Positions 1 to 8,268 are shown, numbered from the stretch's first letter. The stretch is DNA of 39,909 bases from Clostridia bacterium (GCA_017501255.1 JAFVXE010000024.1:1-39909); one strand, 5' to 3'. Notes: generated from the letters alone by a model not told the origin. A program made the numbers and translations.

Positions 1-3000
1 ACCCCCGTGGCAGTGGATCCCGTGGTGGTCACCTTCGGTGAGGACGGCAGCGTGAATCCCGCCCGTGTGGAGTTCACCTTCGCCGCTCCTGTGATCCCCG
101 AGAAGACCGGCACGGTGACGGTTGCCTATGTGGCCGACGGCGCAGAACTTGCCAGTGAACAGGTCAGCGTCAGTGAGAGCAACAATGTGATCTCTCCCGA
201 TTTCAGCAAGGTGCCCGGCGACTATACCCCTGTGGCAGTGGATCCCGTGGTGGTCACCTTCGGTGAGGACGGCAGCGTGAATCCCGCCCGTGTGGAGTTC
301 ACCTTCGCCGCTCCTGTGATCCCCGAGAAGACCGGCACGGTCACCGTCAGCTATGTAAGCCAGCGTGGCGAATTCACCAACGAACAGGTCAATGTCAGCG
401 AAAGCAGCAATGTGGTTTCTCCCAATGCTGCGCTGGTGCCTGCGGACTATACCGCCACCGCTGCGGTGCCTGTCACCATCACCTTTGATGAAAACGGCAA
501 TCTGAGCCAGGCTGTGGTTACCTTCACCTATCAGGCACCCGCCATTTCCGGCACGGTGCAGGTCAACTATGTGAACGCCGCCACCTCTGCCAGCTTCAAC
601 AGCGAGTTTGTGCCGGTTGTGGAAGGCAAGAACACCATCGCTCCCAATAGCGAGATGATCCCCGAAGGCTACACCCCCGTTCAGGCCAATGCTGTGGAAG
701 TCACCCTGAATGCGGATGGCAGCCTGACTCCTGAAACCGTATCCTTCACCTATCAGGCACCGCCTGTTACCGGTCAGGTGGATGTGCTGTATGTAACGGC
801 AGAAGCCGGCACCTTTGCCAGCGAAACCGTACGGCTGACCGAGGGCCAGAACACGGTGGCCCCCAATCCCGCCAAGATTCCCGAAGGCTATACCGGCGTG
901 AAGGCGAATCCTGTGACCGTCACCCTGAAGGCGGACGGCACGGCCGAACCCGCCACTGTGGTCTTTACCTATCAGGCTCCCGCCGCTCCCGCCAAGAAGG
1001 CAACGGTCAACCTGAAGTTTGTGGATGCCAAGGGCAAGGATCTGCTGCCTGCCCAGACCATCGAGCTGGAAGACGGCGTGTATGATCCTTCCGAGTTTGC
1101 CGCCAAGCCCAACGGATACACCTATCAGGGCCCCAGCACCGATTGGATTCAGGTGTCCGGCGGCGTGGCGCTGCCCAATACGGTTACGTTCAACTATGTG
1201 CAGAACCGTACCGCTGCTGAACTGACCATCCGCTATACGGATGCCATCGGTAAGGAGATCAGCGGCCCCGAAGTGATCCAGCTCAAGCCCGGCACCCATT
1301 CCATCCGCGCCAATGAGCGCTACATCCCCACCGGGTATTCCCTGGGCACCGGCAATCCTGCCTCCTTCGAGGTGGTTGTGGACAACAATCTGGTGGCCGC
1401 CCCTGCGGAAATCACCTTCACGCTGGTTTCCAACAGCGTGGTGGGCACGGTGAATGTGCGCTACATCAACGTGCAGGATATGAGCGTCATCGCCAATCAG
1501 AAGCTGACCCTGCGCCCCGGTACCCATACCGTCACCCGTAATGACAGCATGGTGGGCAGCACCTTCGAGCCCAGTCCCGCCGGCAGCGAGTCCTATACCG
1601 TGGTCATCAACGATCTGGGCTATGCGGACCCCAATGTGGTGGACTTCTACTACCAGAAGAAACAGACCGAGACCTATATGGGCTATGCGCTGGTGGAAAC
1701 CCAGACCGCCCTGCGCAAGGCCTATAACAACAACGATAATTCCATTATTGCCATTCTGCCCCAGAACACGCTGGTGTATGTGAATGGTCAGGCAACGGTG
1801 GAGGGCACCCTGTGGAGCAGCGCCCAGATGGTATTGGGCGACCAGCTGGACAGCGGCGTGGTATTGGCCAGCGCTCTCAAGCCCATCACCAGAGAACAGG
1901 CCATGGCCATCATCAATCAGTACAACCAGCAGACCACGCCTCCCACGGCACAGCTGGCCGGGTACTACCTGACCCGCAGCGACAATGTGCCCCTGCGTAC
2001 TTATGCGGATGCCCAGAGCGCTGCCAAGGAATGGCTGGCCAAGGAGACCATGGTGTATGTAAGCGGCATTGAATACCGCAACGGCACCGGCTGGTATGCT
2101 TCCTACCGCAATGGCGTCAGCGGCTATATCCGTCAGGATCAGCTGCGCCGTGCCACCGATGCGGAAGTGGATGCCTTCATCGGCAGCCAGAACAGCCCCA
2201 CGGCCGCACCGTCCACCACTCCCGATCCCTACGATCCCTACGGCAAGTCCAGCTACGGTTATGTGAGCAGCTCCACGGTCAACTTCCGCAAGGATGCCAG
2301 TGCCAACAGCAGCCGCCTCAAGGTGCTCAACCGCTATGCCTTCTGTCTGGTGCTGGGTACCCGTGATGTGAACGGCGTTACCTGGTACAATGTCAACCAG
2401 AACGGTACCATCGGCTGGATCAACGGCAATTACTTCCACCACCTGAATCTGACGGAGCTGACCGCCTTCCTGCAGAGCCCGGAATACAAGCAGGGCATTG
2501 CCAACAACTCCGGCAATACCACCGGCAGTTCTTCCAGCAGCAGCTCTTCCGGCAGCACTTCCTCCGGCAGTTCCACCGGTGTGGCGCAGCCCGGCAATAT
2601 CAGCTCCGTGGAAGACTGGAACGTGGGCAGCTGGCAGAATCCCGGCGTATCCGCCCAGACCAGCTACGCTCCCTTTAATCCCATTGCCACGGCGACCCCG
2701 GTACCCAGCGTATCGCCCGAAGCTACCGTGGAAGTAACGCCTACCCCCACCTTCGTCATCGGCACCATGATTCCCATCAACTATACCGATGAAAGCAAGG
2801 AAACCCAGACCTCTACGGCTCCCTGGGGCCTGATTGCCGCCGGCGTTGTGCTCATCGGCGGTGCAGGCGGCGTATATGCCTATGCCATGAACCAGAACCG
2901 CAAGCGTAAGGCGGCTGCAGCCCGTGCAGCGCAGGCCAGAAGAACCCAGACGGCTGCCAACGGCCAGCAGAGTCCCTACGCCCGCCGCGCCATGGCAGCG

Positions 3001-3468
3001 CCGTCCGCAGGCAGCAACCAGCAGAATGCTGGTCAGCAGAACCCCTACGCAGTGCGCCAGCCTCAGAACCCCTACAGCCAGAACAGCAATAACCCCTATG
3101 CCAGTAGCGGCAGCAGCGAGAGCCGCAATCCCTTCAGCAACGGCACCATTACCGGCAATGCAGGAAGCAGCAACGCCTCCGGCACCGGATACGCAGGCGG
3201 CTTCGCTCCCATGAGCAGCGTACAGCCGGAAACCAGCGCCCCCACTGCTGAAAGAACGGATGCGTCCTCTGCCCCTGTTAGCGGCAGCACCGGTGCAGCC
3301 CCCATGGGCACCAACCCGTTTGCCCGTCCCATCAGCAGCACCCCTGCCAGCAATCCCTATACCCGCCCTGCGGAGGAAACGCCCGGGGAAGCCAATCCCC
3401 AGCGGCGCAGAGCCAGCCGCATGGAACGGTACCGGGATATGGACAACGGCACCGACGCTGAGGCATAA
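1..3468 (+). CDS. Large surface protein, 5'-truncated by the window: MucBP-like repeats, SH3-like domains, membrane anchor
   Basis: The reading frame is open from base 1, and the first codons repeat an internal segment, so the gene starts upstream. In order it has about eight beta-rich repeats of 70-75 residues (to about base 1665), each opening with G-T-V-x-V-x-Y-V and closing with F-T-Y-Q-A-P. The later ones resemble MucBP-type repeats. Three SH3-like domains follow (about 1681-1900, 1960-2190, 2260-2490; the last has a V-N-F-R-K-D-A-S start), then a Ser-rich linker (2500-2590), a Pro/Thr stretch, one membrane helix (about 2821-2889) followed by a basic N-R-K-R-K stop, and a 190-residue low-complexity tail with repeated N-P-Y/N-P-F. 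By the positive-inside rule the repeats are outside and the tail is cytosolic. Probable role is adhesion or wall association; this is inference. No LPXTG motif is seen. Confidence 0.8.
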   Translation, partial: TPVAVDPVVVTFGEDGSVNPARVEFTFAAPVIPEKTGTVTVAYVADGAELASEQVSVSESNNVISPDFSKVPGDYTPVAVDPVVVTFGEDGSVNPARVEFTFAAPVIPEKTGTVTVSYVSQRGEFTNEQVNVSESSNVVSPNAALVPADYTATAAVPVTITFDENGNLSQAVVTFTYQAPAISGTVQVNYVNAATSASFNSEFVPVVEGKNTIAPNSEMIPEGYTPVQANAVEVTLNADGSLTPETVSFTYQAPPVTGQVDVLYVTAEAGTFASETVRLTEGQNTVAPNPAKIPEGYTGVKANPVTVTLKADGTAEPATVVFTYQAPAAPAKKATVNLKFVDAKGKDLLPAQTIELEDGVYDPSEFAAKPNGYTYQGPSTDWIQVSGGVALPNTVTFNYVQNRTAAELTIRYTDAIGKEISGPEVIQLKPGTHSIRANERYIPTGYSLGTGNPASFEVVVDNNLVAAPAEITFTLVSNSVVGTVNVRYINVQDMSVIANQKLTLRPGTHTVTRNDSMVGSTFEPSPAGSESYTVVINDLGYADPNVVDFYYQKKQTETYMGYALVETQTALRKAYNNNDNSIIAILPQNTLVYVNGQATVEGTLWSSAQMVLGDQLDSGVVLASALKPITREQAMAIINQYNQQTTPPTAQLAGYYLTRSDNVPLRTYADAQSAAKEWLAKETMVYVSGIEYRNGTGWYASYRNGVSGYIRQDQLRRATDAEVDAFIGSQNSPTAAPSTTPDPYDPYGKSSYGYVSSSTVNFRKDASANSSRLKVLNRYAFCLVLGTRDVNGVTWYNVNQNGTIGWINGNYFHHLNLTELTAFLQSPEYKQGIANNSGNTTGSSSSSSSSGSTSSGSSTGVAQPGNISSVEDWNVGSWQNPGVSAQTSYAPFNPIATATPVPSVSPEATVEVTPTPTFVIGTMIPINYTDESKETQTSTAPWGLIAAGVVLIGGAGGVYAYAMNQNRKRKAAAARAAQARRTQTAANGQQSPYARRAMAAPSAGSNQQNAGQQNPYAVRQPQNPYSQNSNNPYASSGSSESRNPFSNGTITGNAGSSNASGTGYAGGFAPMSSVQPETSAPTAERTDASSAPVSGSTGAAPMGTNPFARPISSTPASNPYTRPAEETPGEANPQRRRASRMERYRDMDNGTDAEA
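7..341 (+). repeat. 110-bp perfect direct repeat inside the surface-protein gene
   Basis: Bases 7-116 and 232-341 are identical, at a period of 225 bases (75 codons). They encode the same second half of one surface-protein repeat. The neighbouring repeats are much more diverged, so this pair looks recently duplicated or homogenised by gene conversion. Confidence 0.9.
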
Positions 3469-3492
3469 CACAACAACCAAACCATGAAACAA

Positions 3493-3520
3493 TCGGGCAG
3501 CTGCTGCGGCGGCTGCCCGA
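3493..3520. other. Intergenic hairpin after the surface-protein gene
   Basis: A 9-bp perfect stem (3493-3501 with 3512-3520, T-C-G-G-G-C-A-G-C arm) lies 24 bases past the stop codon. There is no T-run after it, so it is a weak candidate for an intrinsic terminator and may instead protect the mRNA end. Confidence 0.4.
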
Positions 3521-3550
3521 CCTGTATCCCACACAAGGAGTCGTGAGCGC

Positions 3551-4096
3551 ATGATTCGCAAAGCCACCCAGCAGGATATTGACGCAGTGGCTGCCAGCTA
3601 TGAAAAACTGCTGGCCCATGAAGCAGCCACCCACAGCTATACCAACTGGAAACCGGGCATCTATCCCATCCGGCAGGACGCCCAGAGGGCGCTGGATAAT
3701 GGCACCCTGTATGTGCTGGAGGAGGATGGGCAGGTCTGTGCCAGCATGATTCTCAACCAGCATCAGGCGGAGGCCTATGGGGAGATGGCATGGCAGTATC
3801 CTGCCCAGGATGAGCAGGTGCTGGTGATTCATACCCTGACCATGAGCCCGGAAATGTCCGGCAAGGGCTACGGCACCCGCATGGTGCGTTTTGCCATGGA
3901 GGAAGCCCGCCGCATGGGCTGCACCGTCATCCGGCTGGATACCTATGTGGGCAACCTACCTGCCCAGCGGCTGTATCAGAAGCTGGGGTTCCGCATCAGC
4001 GGACGGAAACTGGTCAGCCACCATGGCTTGTTTGATTCGGAATTGTTCTATCTGGAATGCGATTTGAACGCAGGGGAGGAAAACCGCCATGAATGA
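3551..4096 (+). CDS. GNAT-family N-acetyltransferase
   Basis: Protein of 181 residues with the GNAT fold order. The acetyl-CoA pyrophosphate-binding motif A is seen as S-G-K-G-Y-G-T at about residues 103-109, after the beta-strand V-I-H-T-L-T-M. The typical late motif N-x-P-A-Q-R-L-Y-x-K-L-G-F follows. Such enzymes transfer an acetyl group from acetyl-CoA to an amine; the acceptor cannot be told from sequence. The start has an AAGGAG site just upstream. The stop overlaps the start of the nitroreductase gene by 8 bases, so the two are probably translationally coupled. Confidence 0.85.
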   Translation: MIRKATQQDIDAVAASYEKLLAHEAATHSYTNWKPGIYPIRQDAQRALDNGTLYVLEEDGQVCASMILNQHQAEAYGEMAWQYPAQDEQVLVIHTLTMSPEMSGKGYGTRMVRFAMEEARRMGCTVIRLDTYVGNLPAQRLYQKLGFRISGRKLVSHHGLFDSELFYLECDLNAGEENRHE

Positions 4097-4823
4097 AACC
4101 ATCCGCCAGCTGATGGACCGGAAATCCGTGCGGGTGTTTGAGGAGAAATCCATCGGTCAGCAGGAAAAGGAAGCCATTCTGAACGCTGCCTTTGCCGCCC
4201 CCACCGCAGGCAATCAGCAGTTGTATACCATTCTGGATATCACCGACCCGGAGCTGAAGCAGCAGCTTTCCGAAAGCTGCGATCATCAGCCCTTTATTGC
4301 CACTGCGCCGATGGTGCTGATTTTTCTGGCAGATTGCCGCAAGTGGTACAATGCTTTTCAGGCAGCCGGATGTACGCCACGCCGTCCGGGTGCGGGCGAT
4401 CTGCTGCTGGCGGTATCCGATGCCAATATTGCTGCCCAGAATGCAGTTGCAGCAGCGGAAAGCCTGGGCATTGGCTCCTGCTATATCGGCGATATTATGG
4501 AAAACTGTGAAACCCATCGCCGGATGCTGCATCTGCCGGCCTATGTATTTCCGGCTGCCATGCTGGTGTTCGGCTATCCCACCCGGCAGCAGCTGGAGCG
4601 GGAAAAGCCCAAGCGGGTTGCAATGAAACATATTGTTCACGAAAACGGCTACCGGGAACTGGATGGTACGGAACTGAAGGAAATGTTCCTGCCCCGGTGC
4701 GGCGTGAAGGGCTTTGACGATTGGATGCAGGCCTTTTGCCAGCGCAAGTACAATTCGGATTTCTCCCGGGAAATGACCCGTTCGGTGGAACGGTATCTGG
4801 ATGATTTTCTGGAAGAGAGATAA
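4089..4823 (+). CDS. Nitroreductase-family flavoprotein
   Basis: Protein of 244 residues. The N-terminal R-K-S-V-R-V-F segment (about residues 12-18) and A-P-T-A-G-N-Q-Q (about 37-44) match the FMN-binding start of the NfsA/FRP-like nitroreductase superfamily. Later segments A-x-A-A-E-S-L-G-I-G-S-C-Y-I-G and A-M-L-V-F-G-Y-P also fit. Family members reduce nitro, quinone or flavin substrates with NAD(P)H. The C-terminal extension of about 60 residues resembles that of flavin reductase-like members. It overlaps the preceding acetyltransferase gene by 8 bases and reads into the amidohydrolase after 41 bases. Substrate unknown. Confidence 0.85.
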   Translation: MNETIRQLMDRKSVRVFEEKSIGQQEKEAILNAAFAAPTAGNQQLYTILDITDPELKQQLSESCDHQPFIATAPMVLIFLADCRKWYNAFQAAGCTPRRPGAGDLLLAVSDANIAAQNAVAAAESLGIGSCYIGDIMENCETHRRMLHLPAYVFPAAMLVFGYPTRQQLEREKPKRVAMKHIVHENGYRELDGTELKEMFLPRCGVKGFDDWMQAFCQRKYNSDFSREMTRSVERYLDDFLEER

Positions 4824-4864
4824 CCGGTGCACCTATGAAACCTTTTTAGCAAGGGTGATCATTC

Positions 4865-5671
4865 ATGATTGATTTTCATACGCATCTTTTCCCGGACGCG
4901 ATTGCGCCCAAGGCATTGGCCTCCTTGCAGGCCGGTGCGCAGCGGGTGGAAGGCAAGGCGGTGCCGCCGAAAACCGATGGCACCCGGGCAGGCCTGATTG
5001 CATCCATGAAGGAACATGGGGTGGAGATGAGCGTGGTGCTGCCCATTGCCACCAAGCCCTCCCAAACGCCCACCATCAACCGCTTTGCGGGCACAGTCCA
5101 GTCGGATGGATTGCTTTCCTTCTACAGCCTGCATCCCATGCAGGAAGATTGGGAAGCGGTGCTGGAAGGCATTGCCGCAGCGGGGGCAAAGGGCATCAAG
5201 CTGCATCCGGAGTTCCAGTCCGCAGACGTAGACAGCCCGGAGATGATCCGGATTCTGAAAAAAGCAGCCCAGCTTTCCTTGATCGTGGTATTGCACACCG
5301 GCAAGGATATCGGCGTGCCCCCGCCGGTACACTGCACGCCCGATCAGTTGGCCCGTGCGCTGGATTCCGTTCCGAGGGTATGCGTGGTGGCGGCCCATCT
5401 GGGCGGCTGGCGGATGTGGGATCGGGTGGAACGCTGCCTGGTGGGGCGGGATTTGTACCTGGATACGGCTTTCGTGGTGGATGACATTGCCCCGGAACAG
5501 TATCTGCGCATCATCCGCAACCATGGCGCTCATCGGATTCTCTTTGGCAGCGACAGCCCGTGGGAATGTCCGGCGCATACGCTGAAAGGCTTGCAGGCGC
5601 TGGGACTGACAAAGGAAGAAATGCAGCTGATCACCCATGACAATGCAGCCCGGCTTCTGGGCATTGGCTGA
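4865..5671 (+). CDS. Metal-dependent amidohydrolase, TIM-barrel fold
   Basis: Protein of 268 residues with the amidohydrolase-2 metal ligands in order: H5-T-H7 in M-I-D-F-H-T-H, H114 in K-L-H-P-E-F, H144 in V-L-H-T-G, H178 in A-A-H-L-G-G and D230 in F-G-S-D-S-P-W. This pattern supports a hydrolase or decarboxylase with one or two divalent metals. TatD-type nucleases share the fold, but the F-G-S-D-S-P-W ending is more like amidohydrolase family 2. Substrate is not predictable. It sits between the nitroreductase and the macro-domain gene with 14 bases to the latter, so one transcript is likely. Confidence 0.82.
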   Translation: MIDFHTHLFPDAIAPKALASLQAGAQRVEGKAVPPKTDGTRAGLIASMKEHGVEMSVVLPIATKPSQTPTINRFAGTVQSDGLLSFYSLHPMQEDWEAVLEGIAAAGAKGIKLHPEFQSADVDSPEMIRILKKAAQLSLIVVLHTGKDIGVPPPVHCTPDQLARALDSVPRVCVVAAHLGGWRMWDRVERCLVGRDLYLDTAFVVDDIAPEQYLRIIRNHGAHRILFGSDSPWECPAHTLKGLQALGLTKEEMQLITHDNAARLLGIG

Positions 5672-5685
5672 GAGGAGAGAAAGCA

Positions 5686-6873
5686 ATGCCGTTTACCATT
5701 GTCCGCAATGATATTACCCGTATGCAGGTGGATGCCATTGTCAATTCCGCTGCGCCGCATCTGTTGGGCGGTGGCGGCGCTGACGGTGCGATTCATCAGG
5801 CGGCCGGCCCTGAACTGAAGGAGGCCTGTCGTGCGCTGGGCGGCTGTAAGCCCGGTCAGGTGAAGCATACGCTGGGCTACAACCTGCCCTGCCGGTATGT
5901 GTTCCACACGGTGGGCCCGGTCTGGATGGGCGGTGTGATGGGGGAGGAGGAGAAACTCCGTTCCTGCTATCGCAATGCGCTGCATCTGGCCCGGGAGATG
6001 GCGCTGGAAAGCATTGCCTTTCCGCTGATTTCCTCCGGCATCTTCGCCTTTCCCCGGGATCGTGCCCTGCGGGTGGCCATGGATGAGATCCGGGATTTTG
6101 TTCTGGAACATGATCTGATGGTGTATCTGGTGGTATATGACCCGGAGAGTTTCCGCATCAGCGCCCGGTTGCAAAAGGAGATCACCCAGTACATTGATGA
6201 CCGGTATGTGCAGGAGCATGAGGAAACCGAGCTCTTGAATCTGGACTGGGATGAGGAATGGATAGGCGCTCCGCAAGCGTCCATGGCGCAGGAACGGTCG
6301 TTCACTGCCTTTAGGGAGGCAGAACCCATTTTTGATGGCTGCGCCGATTCACAACTCATGCCGCAGGTTGGCGAAGGGGAAGCCATGCCTTCGGAGCCGC
6401 TGCCGTCCACGGGTTTCGATGACGACTGGCAGGCGCACACGCAACCCTGCCTGGCAGTGCGGCCCAAGGAAACAGCAGCCCCTGTTTTCAATGATGAAAT
6501 GGAAGCGAAACTCCGTCATCTGCTGGCAATGCAGGATGAGAGCTTCACCCAGCGGCTTCTGAGGCTGATTGATGAAAGCGGCATGACGGACCCGGAATGC
6601 TATCGCCGGGCGAATATTGACCGCCGCCTGTTTTCCAAGATTCGCAACAATGCGCATTATCAGCCCACCAAACAGACGGTGCTGGCCTTTGCCGTTGCCC
6701 TGCGGCTGAGCCGTCCGGATACGGATGCACTTTTGCAAACCGCCGGTCTGGCATTGAGCCACAGCAACAAGTTCGATCTGGTGGTGGAGTATTTCATTAA
6801 AGAAGGCATCTATGATGTGATGCAGATCAATGAAGCGCTGTATGCCTTTGATTTGCCGTTGTTGGGTAACTGA
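5686..6873 (+). CDS. Macro-domain protein with C-terminal HTH-like helical domain
   Basis: Protein of 395 residues. Residues 1-170 form a MacroD/YmdB-like macro domain: N-D-I-T near the N-terminus, I-V-N-S-A-A then L-L-G-G-G-G-A-D-G-A-I-H, and I-S-S-G-I-F-A-F-P for the second loop. In MacroD-type hydrolases the N-A-A-N motif supplies an Asn ten residues before the G-x-D-G Asp; here that position is A23 (N20-S-A-A23) while D33 is kept. ADP-ribose binding is therefore likely and hydrolase activity uncertain. A 95-residue acidic linker follows, then a helical domain (about 265-395) with an XRE-like pattern (N-I-D-R-R-L-F-S-K-I-R-N then P-T-K-Q-T-V-L-A-F-A). A GAGGAG site lies upstream. Confidence 0.85.
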   Translation: MPFTIVRNDITRMQVDAIVNSAAPHLLGGGGADGAIHQAAGPELKEACRALGGCKPGQVKHTLGYNLPCRYVFHTVGPVWMGGVMGEEEKLRSCYRNALHLAREMALESIAFPLISSGIFAFPRDRALRVAMDEIRDFVLEHDLMVYLVVYDPESFRISARLQKEITQYIDDRYVQEHEETELLNLDWDEEWIGAPQASMAQERSFTAFREAEPIFDGCADSQLMPQVGEGEAMPSEPLPSTGFDDDWQAHTQPCLAVRPKETAAPVFNDEMEAKLRHLLAMQDESFTQRLLRLIDESGMTDPECYRRANIDRRLFSKIRNNAHYQPTKQTVLAFAVALRLSRPDTDALLQTAGLALSHSNKFDLVVEYFIKEGIYDVMQINEALYAFDLPLLGN

Positions 6874-6882
6874 AAACGGATG

Positions 6883-6913
6883 AAACGGAGCTGGATGATA
6901 CCGGCTCCGTTTT
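6883..6913 (+). terminator. Intrinsic terminator of the macro-domain operon
   Basis: A 12-bp stem with one G-T pair (6883-6894 with 6901-6912), a six-base loop and a run of four T directly at its 3' edge. It begins 10 bases past the macro-domain stop codon and separates this operon from the vWA gene. Confidence 0.85.
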
Positions 6914-6929
6914 CCGTTGCCGGAAAATG

Positions 6930-6946
6930 TCGCCTGTCAGGCGACC
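6930..6946. other. Short GC hairpin upstream of the vWA gene
   Basis: Perfect 6-bp stem G-T-C-G-C-C / G-G-C-G-A-C with a five-base loop. It has no T-run. I see no convincing promoter in the remainder of the 6874-7053 gap. Confidence 0.4.
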
Positions 6947-7053
6947 TAATTGCTCTCCTGTTTTGTTATGCTGTAATTGCCGGATGGGAATTCCCCCATC
7001 TGCCACACAGAAATATCTGCCTGAGGCAGTGAAAACATCAGGAGGGAAAACGT

Positions 7054-7698
7054 ATGAAAAAGAATTTGACGGAATTGGTATTCATCCTTGATATGAGCGG
7101 TTCCATGGCACACTTGACCGAGGACACCATCGGCGGTTTCAATACGCTTTTGGAAAAGCAGAAGGGGGAGCAGGGCGAGGCTTATGTATCCACGGTATTG
7201 TTCAACTTTGAGCGAAAGGTGATCCACGACCGGGCGGACATCCGCAGGGTGGAACCCATCACCCGCCGGGAGTATACCCCCTGCGGCTGCACGGCGCTGC
7301 TGGATGCGCTGGGCAATGCCATTCATCACATTGGCAATGTGCATAAGTACGCCCGCCCGGAGGATGTGCCGGAGCATACCCTGTTCGTCATCACCACCGA
7401 TGGGATGGAAAACGCCAGTCAGCAGTACTCTGCCGATAAGGTGCGGCAGATGATCAAACGCCAGCAGGAGAAGTATGGTTGGGAGTTCCTGTTCCTGGGC
7501 GCCAATATTGACGCACTGGAAACCGCCGAAAAGTATGGCATTGACCGCAGCCGTGCCGCCCAGTTCCACAACGATGCCCAGGGCGTGGAAGTGAACTACC
7601 GGGTGATCAGCGAAACGGTTGGAAATGTGCGCAGGGGTTGTGAGGTGCCGGATCAGTGGAATGCGGAGATCAATGCGGATTATGCCAGCCGGTGTTGA
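7054..7698 (+). CDS. vWA-domain protein with intact MIDAS
   Basis: Protein of 214 residues made of a single von Willebrand factor A domain. The metal-ion-dependent adhesion site is complete: D13-M-S15-G-S17, T80 in G-C-T-A-L-L-D-A, and D116 in T-T-D-G-M-E-N. There is no signal peptide or membrane helix, so it is cytosolic, like TerY-type vWA proteins. AGGAGGG stands 10 bases before ATG. It follows the macro-domain/HTH gene on the same strand behind a terminator. vWA proteins usually act as Mg-dependent protein-interaction scaffolds; the partner is unknown and the macro protein is a candidate by position only. Confidence 0.85.
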   Translation: MKKNLTELVFILDMSGSMAHLTEDTIGGFNTLLEKQKGEQGEAYVSTVLFNFERKVIHDRADIRRVEPITRREYTPCGCTALLDALGNAIHHIGNVHKYARPEDVPEHTLFVITTDGMENASQQYSADKVRQMIKRQQEKYGWEFLFLGANIDALETAEKYGIDRSRAAQFHNDAQGVEVNYRVISETVGNVRRGCEVPDQWNAEINADYASRC

Positions 7699-7733
7699 TG
7701 ATGGGAATTGAAGAACAGAACAGAGGAAAGGGA

Positions 7734-7761
7734 TGCGGGCTCGCCGATTGGGGAGCCCGCT
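7734..7761 (+). terminator. GC-rich hairpin after the vWA gene, first of two identical copies
   Basis: Stem 7735-7742 with 7753-7760 (G-C-G-G-G-C-T-C arm), 36 bases after the vWA stop. This copy lacks the T-run of its twin at 8157-8184, with which it shares 28 identical bases. Confidence 0.55.
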
Positions 7762-7799
7762 CAGATTGTTGATAAACCCATACATTCTATGAAAGCCGC

Positions 7800-8122
7800 A
7801 CATCTTGCGCCTTTGGCGCTCGCTGTGCTCGCCTGAAACGCTGCGGTGTAAGGAATGTGGGCTCCGCCCACACCCGGCAGGGGAGACGGAGGGAAGCGCG
7901 TGCCCAGTGGCGACGGAGGGAAGTGTGTGCCCAGTGGGCACTTGCGCGAAGCGCAAAACGACCCGAAGTCGTCAACCGAAACGAGTGTAGGCTACGGCAG
8001 TAGCCTGCACGAAGATTGAGGTTGCGGAACACAACGGCGAAGCCGTTAGCGACCCGCAGTCGTCAACCGAAGCGAGGGCTGGGCACGGTTAGTGCCCAGA
8101 ACGATGACTGAGGTTGCGGAAC
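7800..8122. repeat. Hairpin-dense intergenic array
   Basis: No credible gene lies here. At least nine short stem-loops follow one another, for example 7856-7872, 7927-7941, 7942-7956, 7958-7972, 7986-8007, 8033-8047, 8050-8062 and 8079-8099. The second half is a tandem pair: units 7942-8030 and 8033-8122 share the order hairpin, G-A-C-C-C-G-x-A-G-T-C hairpin, C-A-A-C-C-G-A-A linker, hairpin, and a G-A-G-G-T-T-G-C-G-G-A-A-C end. Stem sequences differ between the units but stay complementary. Open frames across the array look like by-products of the repeats. Confidence 0.75.
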
Positions 8123-8135
8123 GATCCCCCTGCAC

Positions 8136-8187
8136 CCCGCACTTTTTGACATCCTGTGCGGGCTCGCCGATTGGGGAGCCCGCTTTT
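8136..8187 (+). terminator. Terminator with an overlapping alternative hairpin
   Basis: The terminator stem is 8158-8165 with 8176-8183 followed by TTTT. An upstream stem, 8136-8142 with 8156-8162 (C-C-C-G-C-A-C arm), uses five of the same bases, so the two cannot form together. It could end a transcript running through the hairpin array. Confidence 0.65.
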
Positions 8188-8239
8188 GGAATCCATGTTT
8201 TTTTCCTGTTGTTTCGCCATTTTCGCCCAGAATAGCCCA

Positions 8240-8268
8240 TTTACAAAACAGATGGAATTTGATATAAT
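8240..8268 (+). promoter_or_regulatory. Promoter of the methyltransferase gene
   Basis: TTTACA at 8240-8245 and a perfect TATAAT at 8263-8268, separated by 17 bases. The predicted start of transcription is near 8275, giving a leader of about 45 bases. Confidence 0.8.

Noticed and set aside
7787..8240. Short Arg/Ser-rich frames in the hairpin array
   Set aside because: They run through stem-loop repeats, lack ribosome sites and resemble no protein.
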